The notes: generated from the letters alone by a model not told the origin. A DNA stretch of 64,000 nucleotides from Muscardinus avellanarius (GCA_963383645.1 OY726571.1:20449599-20513598), one strand, 5' to 3'. Shown: positions 23,071 through 34,858, counted from the stretch's first letter. Numbers and translations are program-made.

Positions 23071-23444
23071 AGCAATTCACTTTAAAATATTTCTTTGTGG
23101 ACAGTTTGAAACACATATGTTTAACTTAGCTCTAGTATAAAGTCAAGGGGTGATAAACACTTCACTAATTAGCATTTGGAGTTCACTGATTGGAAATCGC
23201 CATTCAAATGACAGCTATAAAGTCCTTGCTGAAGTTGTCAAGTAAACCTACACAAGATACCATTAGTGTACCCTGCCCTTGCGTCTTGATAACAGGAGCA
23301 GGAGTCCTGTAGCCACTGTGAGTTATGTTTAATTCTGTGTCATTACTTTCTGCAGCTGCAGTCGGCTAATATGGCCAGAAGTTCATTCAGCAGGTCTTAT
23401 TTCTACATTGATGTTCTGAAAACTAGCTTAAGCTAACAGGCACT

Positions 23445-23611
23445 AAATGGCCCACTGCCTGCTTTATAAATAAAGTTGTATGGGGATACAACTAATTTGT
23501 TTGCAGACTATCTGTGGCTGCCTTAGGGACTTCAAAAGCATGGTTGTATAATTGTCTCAGAGATTATTTACCCCATCAAACTTGATATAGTTCCTATATG
23601 ACCTTTTATAG
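23445..23611 (+). mobile_element. Ancient dispersed repeat, probably hAT-type DNA element
   Basis: 'atggcccactgcctgctttataaataaagttgtatgg', 'agactatctgtggctgcctt' and 'tatatgacctttta' follow a common mammalian-wide repeat whose consensus has 'taaataaagttttattggaacacagcca ... tgtctatggctgctttc'. I do not trust my memory for the family name. Confidence 0.45.
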
Positions 23612-23628
23612 TAAAAGTTGTATGAAAG

Positions 23629-23815
23629 ACAGGTCTGGTGGTACACACTTGTAATCCTAGTACTTGGGATACTGAAAAAGGAAGATTGCAGATTCTAGGA
23701 CAATCTCAGCAAATAGTGAGACTCCTACCAACTTAGCAAGATCTTGTTTACAAATAAGAAATAAAATTGTTCTGGAGGTGTAGCTCAGAGGTATAATGCC
23801 TCTGGGACAATTCCC

Positions 23816-23820
<5 letters not shown>
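23629..23820 (+). mobile_element. B1-dID SINE
   Basis: caggtctggtggtacacacttgtaatcctagtacttggg ... ggaggtgtagctcagaggtataatgcctctgg ... cccagtaaca; the tail is the CA tract that follows. Confidence 0.88.

Positions 23821-23870
<50 letters not shown>
23821..23870. repeat. (CA)25 microsatellite
   Basis: Uninterrupted CA units between two SINEs in the same orientation. Confidence 0.98.
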
Positions 23871-23873
<3 letters not shown>

Positions 23874-23878
23874 CTCTC

Positions 23879-24072
23879 AGCTGAGCATGGTGGCTCATGC
23901 TTGTAATCCCAGCACTTTGGAGGCTGAGACAGAGGATCACAGGTGTGTGGCTAACCTCAGCTACTTAGTGAGGCCCTCTGCAACTTAGTGAGACCCTATA
24001 AAAAGAAAAAAAAAGGAAAAAAAATAGGGCTAAAACAGAATATTCCTGTGTTCAATTCCCAGTACCCTACTC
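23879..24072 (+). mobile_element. B1-dID SINE, head-to-tail with the previous copy
   Basis: agctgagcatggtggctcatgcttgtaatcccagcac ... ctcagctacttagtgaggccctctgcaacttagtgagaccc. The ID half is shortened (atagggctaaaacagaatattcctgtgttcaattcccagtac). Confidence 0.9.
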
Positions 24073-24076
24073 AGCA

Positions 24077-24132
24077 ATATATATATATATATATATTATA
24101 AGTTTATATATATTACATATAATATATATGAT

Positions 24133-24172
<40 letters not shown>
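24077..24172. repeat. AT-rich tract then (GT)16
   Basis: (TA)n and variants are followed by GT dinucleotides at 24139-24172. The GT part favours Z-DNA. Confidence 0.95.
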
Positions 24173-24173
<1 letters not shown>

Positions 24174-24396
24174 AAGTGCATAAGAGCAAGTTAGATGAAA
24201 GTTTTTATGCTGGCTTACTAAAGTAAATTTAGCAAACTTGACAGAATTTGGACTAAAGAGATTTTATACTCATATTTTGGTAGGATATATAGGCAGGGCC
24301 CTAAAGCCTCCACTAATCTTTATACAGTTTTTAATAACTATAACATTAATCCCAAAGAAGACCTGGTCAGAAGTTTTCTTTTTTTCTGAGAAAAGT

Positions 24397-24408
24397 AAAA
24401 AAAAAAAA

Positions 24409-24466
<58 letters not shown>
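24397..24466. repeat. A15 followed by (AT)27
   Basis: A long pure AT dinucleotide run that can extrude as a cruciform. It is probably a decayed A tail. Confidence 0.97.
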
Positions 24467-24470
<4 letters not shown>

Positions 24471-26310
24471 AAGAAAGTGAGGGATGCAAGATGGAAGCCA
24501 TCCTGAAGCCTAAACTGATGTGTGATTCCACAGCTGGGTCTCAGTATGAGTCTATTAAATGATTGACAGCCTAGCCATAGGTTCTCCTGTTAGACATTAA
24601 CAATCTCACAGAACATTCACTCCAAATAGCCCCATTTCCCCAAAATGAATGTCCATTGTTTTTTTTTTTTTTACTCTTTCTTTTTGCTTGTTTTATGTTA
24701 GCTCAAGACTATCCTCTTATAGAAAAAGTCTATTGAAATATCCAGACAGAATTACCCTGTAATTTCTGGCAACATCTAACCCAATGCAAATTTTTACCTT
24801 CTCAGGCTCTCCTCCAAAGTATTCAACCAAAGCCCAAATCCTCTATCAGGTCTTCATCTTACCCTTTTACTGAGACCCCCATAGTTCTTCGTGGTTTGAG
24901 TTCTCTCTTGCTGCACTAAGACACAAACCCAATTTGTACAATGTACATTTCCTGATACCCCCATCTTCAGAATAGCCCCATGTTCAACCTGGTCTCTGAA
25001 CATGAACTGTTACATGCTGTGAATGACTTGCTTACCATTTTGTTGAGGAAACAAAGCATAGCCCTTCATTTCAGTTTCATTTTATACTTACATTCAGGAC
25101 GGGCTTAGCTTAGGACTTTTGCTAGTAAAAAGGTCTCCTTGAGAAGCTATGAGCAAACTTTAAAATTAGCAGAGTACTGAGTCTGCATGAATTTTATTAA
25201 TAGTTTGAAAGCCATTAATAAAATTTTAATTAGTATTATTTTCATATGGATAAAAATAACAGTGGAGGGCATTTATACAAGTTCTTAGTTTTCCTTATTC
25301 ATATTTCCTAAATAGAAATTAGAATACTGAGGTCTTAGAAGTGAGCTTCTTAGGCTGCAGGGCATTTAACATAAATTTCTATGCTATGTCGTAAAGCCAA
25401 GGTCACTAAATAATGACACATTACTTGGGTGGGTTAACTGGCAGTTTTTATTGTTAAGAAATATTTGAAAACTGAATGACTATTTAACAAAACTGTAAGG
25501 GTTTTTCAAGTTCAAATATGAACACAACAAATCCTTAGTTTGTGAATTTGAAATTTAGGAAGATTCACAAAAGTCATGGTTTATGAGAGTATATGTTTTC
25601 AACACAGCTTGAACAAGAAAGAACACTCAAAATTAGGTCTCAATATGAGATTATATATTAAGAGTTATTAAAAGAGGTATATTATAATTATCTGAATATG
25701 CTGGAAATTATGATCTTAATCAGCCTCCAAATAAGAAAGACATGTCATAGCATGGATGCTATAATAAGAAATCACTGCATGCTTTTTCCTTCAACATTTT
25801 GCTTGTTTTTAATTTCAGTTTCTCTGCTACATCCTCCCCAGTTATATTGGTCTCTCTTTCATATTTTTTCCTCTGAGAATAAGCCTCCTCTTGGTACACA
25901 ATGTCACTGCACAGCCCCAAGGCTAATACACCGATGTCAACTGAAATCTGGATAAAACTTGCATGGTCCAGAAACATTATCTTGACAGCTGCTTTTGCAA
26001 CCATCCTCACTTATCTTGACTTTGTAGCTGAAAATTGTCATTGTGATGACTAGATTTGCCTTTGGCCTTCAAGTTGCCCTAAATTTCCCTTCCTAAGAAG
26101 CAGAAAGTCTGAGAGAGATGCATCCTAAAGGAGCTGAGGTCATGTACACGTGCCCATCCCTCTAATACTTCTCTTTACATCTTGTTGTCTTTGGTGAGAG
26201 TGAAATAGAAGTATAGATCAGGCACTTCATTGATAATCAGCAAGAAATTACAATTTTGAAATTTCCGTATTAAAATCCTCATTGAAGTGTATGACATGTA
26301 AATATATAAA
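24467..26310. other. Intronic sequence, no certain feature
   Basis: 24480-25000 is richer in G+C and could hold an old LTR (ctgcactaagacacaaaccc), but I cannot assign it. 25000-26310 shows no repeat motif. Confidence 0.35.
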
Positions 26311-26324
26311 AAATGAGAATGATC

Positions 26325-26736
26325 TGGCTCTTGCGAATTGTGCTGCTATAAACATGGATAAGCATGTATTAGTCTAATATTCTGACCTCACTTCCTGTGG
26401 AAAGATACGGAAGAGTGGTATAACTGGGTCACATGATGGTTCCATGTCTAGTCTTCTGAGAAATCTCCACACAGATTTCAATAGTAGCTGTACTAATTTG
26501 CCAATAACGCTATATAAGGGTTCCTGTTTCCCCACATCCTCCCAGCATTTCTTATTGTTTATATTCTTGATGATTGCCATTTTTAACTGGAGATAGATGG
26601 ACTCAGTATATTTTTGATTTCCATTTTCCAAATTGCTAATTATGTTGACCATTTTTATACATTTATTGCATATTTGTATTTCTTCTCTGAACTATTCAGG
26701 TCGAGTAAATTGCTCATTTTTTGACCGGGTTATCTG
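26325..26736 (-). mobile_element. L1 ORF2 segment, inverted 5' part of a twin-primed insertion
   Basis: Read on the minus strand this starts at 'ataacccggtcaaaaaatgagc' (the N-P-I-K-K-W region of ORF2). It continues through 'atgctgggaggatgtgggg' and 'ccagttataccactcttcc' and ends at 'tttatagcagcacaattcgc'. It is out of frame in places. Confidence 0.9.
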
Positions 26737-27207
26737 TCAACAGACAGATGATAATGAAACTGTGGTATGTTCACACAATGGAATTTTATTCAACCATAAA
26801 GAAAAAGAGAATCATGCCATTTGCTGGAAAATCGATGAAACTAGAGATATGCTAAGTAAGGATAGCCAGTCTCAGAAAGTGAAGGTCGTATGTTCTCTTT
26901 TATAGGTGGGAGTTAGAATGAAATTAGGAGACAAAGGCAACTTTAGATAAATGAGGACAGATTTTAGTAAAATAATGTAAGGGGACAGAGGGAAGTGGTG
27001 GTATAGGAGATTTGATGAGGAAAACAGTTCAAAGAATGCTATATGTACTTATATCAAAGTATCACTACAAAGCTCAATAAGGTGTGTGGGGAGGAGGAGG
27101 GAGTGGAGTGGGATCTGTAGGGAAACACAGCAAGAGTACATGTATGTTTCTATCACTATCAACTGCATATGATGCATAATTACAATGTACCAATAAAAGT
27201 ATATTAA
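26737..27207 (+). mobile_element. L1 ORF2 end and 3' UTR, upright part of the same insertion
   Basis: Starts at 'tcaacagacagatgataatg' (the P-S-T-D-E-W region), so only about 30-40 bases of L1 are missing at the inversion junction. It continues through the 3' UTR (gtggggaggaggaggg) to 'caatgtaccaataaaagt'. The duplications aatgagaatgatc (26312-26324) and aataagaatgatc (27208-27220) enclose both parts. Confidence 0.9.
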
Positions 27208-27894
27208 AATAAGAATGATCATCTCTAGGAGCTTATTACACAACAAATATTTTATAGATACAATCAACCTCTGGCGATTCAGTTCGACTGGGAAGGCTTT
27301 TTGAGTTAAGAATCCATTTTTCACTCCTCACCTTACTTCTTCTTTTGTCCAGGGATTCCAGGGTGATGGGTTCACTTGACTGCAAGTTTATAGGAACCAA
27401 CGACGAGACATGTTAGCAGTGCCCTCAATAAACACTCCAGTGTCATCTAGTTCAGGCAAGCAAAATGTCAGGACCAAAGAAAATAATAACCCTAGTTTCT
27501 TGTTTCCTGGTTTAATTGTAGACTCTAAAAGAAAAAAATAAAAACTGTCCTCTAAGGAATGGTGGTAGGGATTTAAGATAGTTATTGTGGAAAAGTCTTC
27601 AAGGAGCAGGAGAAAATAAGGGAAAAAGAAAGAAAACCCTTGAAGATGTTTGGGTTATTTATTAAATTGCTTATCACCCAGAAAGGTCACATAGTTATTA
27701 AACAGGAAAAATTAAATTTGTCTCAGGATTTCTACTTCCAGTTTCAATGATTTTTTTTCATGACTAGTCCAAGAGATGATGAGGTTATAATTTTTGAAAA
27801 AAAGCCTACATTGAAATATCTATTGGCTAGAAATATTTTAAACAAAATTATCTAGATAATTTGTATCTTATTTTACGTATTACTTATATAATGC

Positions 27895-28001
27895 TTCCCT
27901 GTGCCAATAAGTATTTGATAATTTTTACCTATTTAATAATCATAACAATAATAATTCCATGAGGCATAGGTTACTATAAAATCCTTTATGTATATGAGAA
28001 A
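27895..28001 (-). mobile_element. MIR, first part (split by a SINE)
   Basis: 'tatttaataatcataacaataataattccatgaggcatagg' matches the reversed MIR middle. The element continues after the inserted SINE. Confidence 0.65.
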
Positions 28002-28168
28002 TTTTTTTTCTAATGGTACTGAGGATTGACCACCGGAGTAGTCTACCTTCAAGATATACTCTCAGCCCTTTTGATTTTTTGTTTTTGAAACAGGGTGTTA
28101 AACCTGCCATCTTCTTGTCTTAGCTTACTAATATTGGGGTCATACACATATGCCACCATGCCCAGCTT
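28002..28168 (-). mobile_element. B1-dID SINE inserted in a MIR
   Basis: taatggtactgaggattgacc (ID half), tttgaaacagggtgttaaacctgccatc (shortened middle), catatgccaccatgcccagc (B1 5' end). About 40 bases of the B1/ID centre are deleted. Confidence 0.85.
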
Positions 28169-28275
28169 GTCTGAGGGATTTGTAACAAAGAGATTAAATA
28201 AATAAATAACAGCCCAAGATCACAGAACTTGTAAAAATCAGAGCCAGAATTTGAACCCATCCAGAGGTTTTCAGT
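28169..28275 (-). mobile_element. MIR, second part
   Basis: 'acagcccaagatcacagaacttgtaaaaatcagagccagaatttgaaccca' is the reversed MIR core, the well-kept part of the element. Confidence 0.75.
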
Positions 28276-28369
28276 TTCTGTTTTCTTAACAATTATATGT
28301 GATGTAATATTTTAAAAGATGTCATCACTACCTTCTAGAAATATGTAATGCAATGCTTCTGATATTTGT

Positions 28370-28373
<4 letters not shown>

Positions 28374-28415
<42 letters not shown>
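28374..28415. repeat. (GT)21 microsatellite
   Basis: Uninterrupted GT units in otherwise single-copy sequence. Confidence 0.97.
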
Positions 28416-29610
28416 GCAGCTAGAATGACTGATAGGATTTATTTTTAGCATTAATAGCAACAGAATATATTTCATCCACACGTTATAATGTATCCCAAGA
28501 TTGTATCTGTTCCTTTTTTTGACAAGTACTTAAGCCAATCTTACTTCTTTTCACCACAAGACACATGTTGGGAATCTTTCTAAGTCATTTTAGAAGGACT
28601 CATTGGTGAGCACAAGCTATTCGAGATGGCTCCTGCAGTAAACTGCCCAAAGTTATTGGCTTTCTTTCACGTTATCATATACAAAGCAAGCATCATTACT
28701 GATATGGAAGACACTTCGTTTTCTCATGTTTCATTTACTTTCCACATCCAAGAAAGGGAAAATGGACTATCAAGAGAGAATACTGGAATACACTGCTTCA
28801 CCACATTACCCACTTAAATAAACGCCTTTTGTGTTGGGTTATATAACTGGGCTCAATAAAATCAGTGTTGTGAAAACAGATTTCTTTTTGCTGTTGTATT
28901 TTTATGGCACCAAGAAAAGATGGTATTAAATAAACAAAAAGTGATAGCATATATCACCAAGACACTGCATCTGAGAGAATGTACGACCAGAATCATTCCA
29001 AAAGAAAGACAATTGTTGCAGAAAGAATATCCTAGAGGCAAAAAGAAATAGGACTCTCTTCTAGATGTTCCCTTAGGATGACATATAATTAGTGCCCTAA
29101 TAGATGCACAGGAGAAAAATTATCATGTCGTGGGTACCTTAAGGCATTTGTGAACTTTATCTTACAACAGAATTACCTGAAGAACTTATTAGGTATTAAT
29201 TTGTTATAACATAAAATTCTGGGCCCGTTGTCAGTGGCTTCGATTAACTTCCTTGGAGGTAGGCCTGAGAATTTGCATTTCTCACAAGTTTCCAGCTGAA
29301 CCTTATGCTGCTCCTCTGAGGCCACACTGAGAATCATTCCCTGCTGCAGGGTTTTAGAGCTTAATCTTCTGAGTCCTTGTAAGCCTGGCCACTAGGCTTG
29401 AATAACTTTCTCTTTTCAAACATGGAGAAAGTATAAGCTGTCTTACAAATAAGACCTCTGAAAATGCTACTCTTTTGAATGGATCATTTCGCATTCTCAA
29501 AGTCATGTCAAGCATTAGAATTCTTCTCACTTAAAAATATTCATTTGAGAGTAGCTGTTAACCAGATTTGATGATAAATTCTACCCTCGAGGCTCTTACA
29601 AGTAATGACA
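28416..29610. other. Intronic sequence, no feature recognised
   Basis: No repeat consensus. 29180-29360 (attctgggcccgttgtcagtgg...gaatcattccctgctgcagg) resembles the vertebrate 'gagaatttgcatttct' repeat class but is not clear enough to name. Confidence 0.4.
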
Positions 29611-29616
29611 TGAAGT

Positions 29617-29811
29617 TTTTTTTTTTTTTTTTTTTTTTGGTACTGGGGGGTGGAACCCAGAGACTTTCAACCTCTGGGCTATACTACCAGACCTATTTTA
29701 TATTTTATTTGGAAACAGGGTCTAAGTTGCCGAGAGCCTCACTAAGTAGCTGAGGCTGGCTTCGTTCGAACCTGTGCGATCCTCCAGTCTCAGCCTCCCA
29801 AGTGTGGGCTG
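29617..29811 (-). mobile_element. 5'-truncated SINE, related to the 'ttccagg' subfamily
   Basis: T23 run, then tactggggggtggaacccagagac, gggctatactaccagacctatttta, ggaaacagggtctaagttgccgagagcctc and cgaacctgtgcgatcctccagtctcagcctcccaag. It ends there, lacking the 5' ~35 bases, as does the nested copy at 15127-15285. Confidence 0.9.
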
Positions 29812-30218
29812 ACACAAACTTTTTAGATGACATATGTTTCCATTAAAATCAATTTAATGGGTCAAATTTACATATGTGCTTCTGTTTTTATGTGTACAGA
29901 ATTTTCAAATGCATATAATCATGTAAATACCACTTAAATCACATTTTAGAACTATCTGATATTCTTCACCTAAGAAAGCTGTTCACAACCTTTTGTGGTT
30001 GGTTCGCTCCCAGTAGGTCTTGGTATTCACTGAGGTGCTTTCTGAAACTATAGCTTTATCTTTTTAAAATGTTATATAGAATATAAAGTTTTTCAACTCT
30101 GGTTTTTTTCTTTATTATACTTTAAAGACAAATTCATATTGTTTTATATGTCATTAGTCTTTTTTATTGCTGAGAAATATTCCATTGTATACATGTATGA
30201 CAATCTGTGTGTCATTTT

Positions 30219-30413
30219 TTTTTTTTTTTGGTGGTACTGGGGTTCCTGGAAGCCCTTCTATCTCCGGGCTACACTCCCAGACCTATTTTTACATTTTTAT
30301 TTGGAAACAGGGTCTCCTAAGCCAGCTCGCGCGGCTGGCTTCGAACCTGTGCGATCCTCCTGTCTCTGCCTCCCAAGCGCGGGGATTACAAGCGTGCACC
30401 ACCACGCCCGGCC
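30219..30413 (-). mobile_element. Young SINE of the 'ttccagg' subfamily
   Basis: ggtactggggttcctggaagcccttctatctccgggctacactccc ... ccagctcgcgcggctggcttcgaacctgtgcgatcc ... cccaagcgcggggatt ... accacgcccggcc. Many CpGs are intact. A perfect 15-base duplication, tctgtgtgtcatttt, lies at 30204-30218 and 30414-30428. Confidence 0.96.
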
Positions 30414-30428
30414 TCTGTGTGTCATTTT

Positions 30429-31967
30429 AACAACTTATGAGCATTTGAATAGTTTTATGCATGGAGTAATTATGAATAAAAGTTCTATGAATATTAATAA
30501 CAGCCTTTTGTGAACATATTTCTATTGGTTTAATACTTATATGTAGGAGTTATAATCCCTCTGAATCCTGATCAGCTTCTGGCATTGTCTTCGCTTTCTA
30601 CTTTTTAAAAAAATGTGGTCATTCTAATAATGTGTAGTAAGAGTTAGTTATGGTTTTGTCTTGTACTTAAAGAATAGTAAGGTTAATCAACCTTTTATGT
30701 GCTCACTGGCTATTAATACCTCCTCTTTACTAACATCTGTAAATATTTTTATCATGTAATTTTTTTTAATTTCTGAGATACTAGACATATATATTATATT
30801 ATGAGCCAAGTATAATTTAATATTTTCAAGTCTAAGACCAGACCACATCCACAAGTTAGCATTACATTGTTCCAACAAATAATGCAGATCTAAGTAATGA
30901 AAAGTTTCATATTAGAAAAGAGACTTTATATCCAATACCAGGAAACAATGCCTTTAAAACTAACAATTTATCAAAATCAGCCAGTTATAATTACACAATA
31001 GGAAATGTCTGTGTATTCAAGATGTAAAGAGGAATGCATTATAAAAGAAAGAAAACAACAAAGGAACTACGGTACAAACAAAAACAATTGAAAAAACCCA
31101 TACAAATTTCTTAAAATGAACCATTGCAGATATCACAATTTAATGGATATGCTAAATAGCAGATTATATTCATTTAAACATCACTAAGAAAACTTCAAAA
31201 ATATATAATTGCATTACATTCATGGATAAGGAAACATAATAACTTTGAGAAAATTATAATTTCTTACCAAATTAATAACCTCAGATAGTTATAATCAAAG
31301 CTCCAACATATGTATTCATGAAATGTGATAATTTCATACCAAAATTTTTATGACAATAGAAAAACCAGCAATATCCAATGGTAGAGAAGTTTTATCTTGT
31401 AGGATATGGAGACTTAGTACAAAGACTTAAACACATCACAATTAGTGCAAATAGATATTGGAAGAGGTTACATAGCCCAGAAACAGCATGCATGTAAGGA
31501 AAGCTTGGTATGAAAAATGTTATCACTGAAGATCACACCCAGAACACTATCACATAAATGATCAGAGAAAATAGGTTTTGCCTAAGGAAATAAATTTGCA
31601 TTCTGATTTTACACTTAACACATGTACAAAATATTCTTCAAACTTTAAGGTTAAAAGGCTTGAAAGAAGAAGTTGTTATGGAAGGAAGTTATTGAAATTA
31701 TACCATCAAAAGTAGGTCATTAATAAAACTTTAAAAACCCTATGTAAAAGAACTTATTTGAAACACTTTAAATCAATAGAAATTTTTATTTAGAAATTTT
31801 TAAGTGGCAATAAAACAAATAAAAATAGATAATCTAATAGGAAATAAGTTAACTTCATAAATAAGTATTTAGAGAACAGAAAGCACTAATGACCATAAAC
31901 ACAAGTAAAGATATTTAAACATATTAAATCAGAAGGTGTCAACTCCAACCACAAGAGGTATCATTTC
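30429..31967. other. Intronic sequence, no feature recognised
   Basis: AT-rich, no SINE. 30540-30900 may carry decayed reversed L1 text, but it is not convincing. Confidence 0.4.
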
Positions 31968-32060
31968 ATCTATGGCCCAACTTCCCTAAATGTGCCAGAT
32001 CTCATCTGATTTTGGAAGCTAAGAAGGGTCAGACCTGGTTAGTACTTGGATGGGAGCCTC
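31968..32060 (+). pseudogene. 5S ribosomal RNA pseudogene, 3'-truncated
   Basis: Bases 1 to about 90 of vertebrate 5S rRNA can be followed: tctatggccc, tgccagatctcatctgatt, ttggaagctaagaagggtc (box A region) and cctggttagtacttggatgggag (box C region). The last ~30 bases are absent. CpG sites have decayed and box A carries substitutions, so transcription by RNA polymerase III is unlikely. It lies about 40 bp upstream of an L1 insertion but outside that L1's duplication. Confidence 0.92.
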
Positions 32061-32111
32061 ATGTCAGCCCAATACATTGTCTATATTTTTAAATCAACAA
32101 TGCCAAGTGTT

Positions 32112-33153
32112 CATGAAACTGAAGAGCTTCTGTTCAGCAAAGGAAACTATCAAGAACCTCAATCGAGAGCCAACAGAATGGGAGAAGATTTTTGCCACCT
32201 ACACCACTGATAGAGAACTAATATCTAGAATATACAGAGAACTCAAGAAACTCAACACTAAGAAAACAAAGCATCCAATAACAAAATGGGCAAATGAACT
32301 AAATAGACACTTCACAAAAGAAGAAATTCAAATGGCCAATAAGTGCATGAAAAAATGCTCAAAATCACTGGCAATCAGAGAGATGCAAATCAAAACTACC
32401 CTGAGATTTCACCTAACACCAACTAGAATGGCCATCATTCAAAACACAAACAACAACAGATGCTGGCGAGGATGTGGAGAAGTGGAAACTCTAAGACATT
32501 GTTGGTGGGATTGCAAATTAGTGCAAGCACTTTGGAAAACAGTATGGAGAATCCTCAGAAGAATGGGAACAAATCTACCATTTTATCCAGCAATACCACT
32601 GTTGGGTATCTACCCAAAAGAAAAGAAACCAAACTACCAAACTAATGCATGTGTATCTATGTTCATAGCTGCACAATTCACCATAGCCAAACTATGGAAC
32701 CAGCCAAGATGTCCATCAACAGATGAATGGATTACAAAACTGTGGGATATGTACACAATGGAATTTTACTCAGCCATCAAAAAAAACTTAATTACATCAT
32801 TTTCAGGGAAATGGATGGAACTGGAGGACATTATGCTAAGTGAGATTAGTCAGGCACATAAAATAAGAAATCAGATGCTTTCCCTAATATGTGAGAGTTA
32901 GGGAGAAAAGAGGAGCAAACAAGACAACCTAAAGGAGGAGAAAGGAGGGGGGAATAGGAAAATCTCTAAAGCTCACAATGTACTTAAACATATTGAAGTC
33001 AATCACTAAGCCAAGCAAGGGAGGGAGGAATGGGGAGGGAATGGGGTGGTATTTGGGTAGGGGTTAAATCAGCGATGAGTACATGTTTGTACACACAAGT
33101 TTTTTATCCCAATAAGTTGTATGAATATAATGCACCAATAAAAAAAAAATAAT
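32112..33153 (+). mobile_element. 5'-truncated L1 with open ORF2 tail and 3' UTR
   Basis: Begins in ORF2 at 'catgaaactgaagagcttctg' and stays open for about 262 codons to the normal ORF2 stop at 32899-32901. The C-terminal landmarks are [64 protein letters not shown] and MEFYSAIKK. The reverse transcriptase and endonuclease domains are missing, so no activity is possible. The 3' UTR is purine-rich and ends 'atgcaccaataaaaaaaaaataat'. A perfect 13-base duplication, aatgccaagtgtt, lies at 32099-32111 and 33154-33166. The open frame argues for a fairly recent insertion. It is not a host gene. Confidence 0.95.
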
Positions 33154-33277
33154 AATGCCAAGTGTTAGCATGCATGCGGAAATCACATAATATGGAACTC
33201 TATATATTGTCAAACATCTAAATATTATATACCATTATATATAATATGTATAAATTATATATACTCCATGAGACACC

Positions 33278-33322
33278 AGGTATACCCTAACAAAATTACT
33301 ATAGGTATACCCTAACAAAATT
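33278..33322. repeat. 20-bp direct repeat, period 25
   Basis: aggtataccctaacaaaatt at 33278-33297 and 33303-33322, without mismatch. Confidence 0.9.
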
Positions 33323-34200
33323 GTTCCCAATACCTTTTTCTATAGTAGCGGAACCAGTCCAAGTGTATTCACCAAAAGGAAAATAGATATGCCTATCCTT
33401 AGAAGGAGTACCATTTACATATGCCTAATACATATAAATATATGTCAGTGATTAAATGCATTACTAAGATAAATAATATTCTATAGTATAGTGAATATGG
33501 TGAGGTATAATATTCTATTGTCTAAAACATGATATATCAATGATAAGATATGAAACCCAACACACACACACATATATTCTGTATACATGTATGTATAATA
33601 TATATGTATATACACACATATATCTATATTCAATATGAGCACTGAGTAAAAAAGTATTGATTAGTGAATAGAACTTAATAATATCTATATAAATATAAAA
33701 AAGAAAACAATATAAATAGAAGATACACAGTAAACCAGGGAAAAAAAGCAAAGAAACGAGAACGACAAAATCCAGCAAAAGTATTCCTCCTGTGTGAGGT
33801 AGAAGAATTGAAAGACTAATGGTATTTTTAAAGGATTAACAAAATTTTATTACTTAATCTGGTGGTGTTTATATTGCTATTTTTGTTGTTTTAATATTAC
33901 ACATACTTCAATTTGCATAATTTATATAAATCATTTCATAAAAGATTATCAATCATCCATGAAAAATGACTGAACACAGTTCAAGAATAACAATTTCAGT
34001 AGATTAAAGTCACATAATATGATTGTTTGTATGTCTGCAATATTACTCATTATCAATTGCCTAGTAGAGAGAAACATGTGATTAATAATTGATATTTTAA
34101 TTTATCAACAGATTCATTTCCAGAGTTTTTCTGCACTTTCATAGTTATTTGGAAACCCAAGCAATAATTTTGTGCATATGCTCATTTTAAAAATTTTGCA
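33323..34200. other. AT-rich intronic sequence
   Basis: Possible very old L1 text around 33340-33480; otherwise nothing recognised. Confidence 0.35.
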
Positions 34201-34203
34201 CAA

Positions 34204-34409
34204 GCTAGGGTTGGTGGTTCAAACCTGTAATCTCAGCACTCCAGAGGCTGAGACAGAAAGATTGCAGGTTTGAGTCCAGCCTCAGGAACTTAGCAAGGTC
34301 CATCAGCAACTTAGTGAGACCTTGTTTCCAAATAAAAATAAAATAGGCCTGAGAATATAGCTCAGAGGTACAATGTCTCTGGGTTCAATTCCCAGTACCA
34401 CAAAAAAAG
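34204..34409 (+). mobile_element. B1-dID SINE
   Basis: agctagggttggtggttcaaacctgtaatctcagcac ... tttccaaataaaaataaaataggcctgagaatatagctcagaggtacaatg ... gggttcaattcccagtaccac, then A7. Confidence 0.9.
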
Positions 34410-34822
34410 CTGTAAATATAAATATTATACAATATCTATTAAGCAACTATGTACCAGAGCCTCTTCTTGTCAAAGGGTAATAAGATAGAGCAGGGTGATT
34501 ATATTATCTTATAGATGAGACAGGCTATAAAAATGTTTAGTAAACTAGATACCGTAGTATCTTAGGTATGTATTAGAATGTAGTGAGTGCCGACCAGTAT
34601 CCTTAAAGCGCTCCATTGGAATCAGGATAAGAAAACCTTACCGATGCTTAGAAGTATACGATCACTGACTTAGAACCTATTTTCAATGCACAGTCAAATT
34701 CGTTTTGTTCTAGAATACTACATGGTAATGGGTTAAGACAAAATCCTCGGAGATCTAAATTATAAAACGTGTAAGAATATTTCAGACATAAAGCACAATT
34801 ATAAATCTGAAATTCGAGATTG

Positions 34823-34858
34823 ATTCTATTCTAACCACTCATTCTATTCTAACCACTC
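34823..34858. repeat. 18-bp tandem duplication
   Basis: attctattctaaccactc occurs twice in direct succession, exactly. Confidence 0.92.

Noticed and set aside
23821..23870. CRISPR-like regular repeats
   Set aside because: All regular arrays are simple microsatellites; no spacer structure anywhere and the DNA is mammalian.
31968..32060. Functional 5S rRNA gene
   Set aside because: The last ~30 bases are missing and the internal promoter is mutated.
32050..32901. 283-codon open frame, the longest in the window
   Set aside because: It is the C-terminal part of L1 ORF2 in a 5'-truncated copy, with the first ~20 codons from flanking DNA. No host gene.
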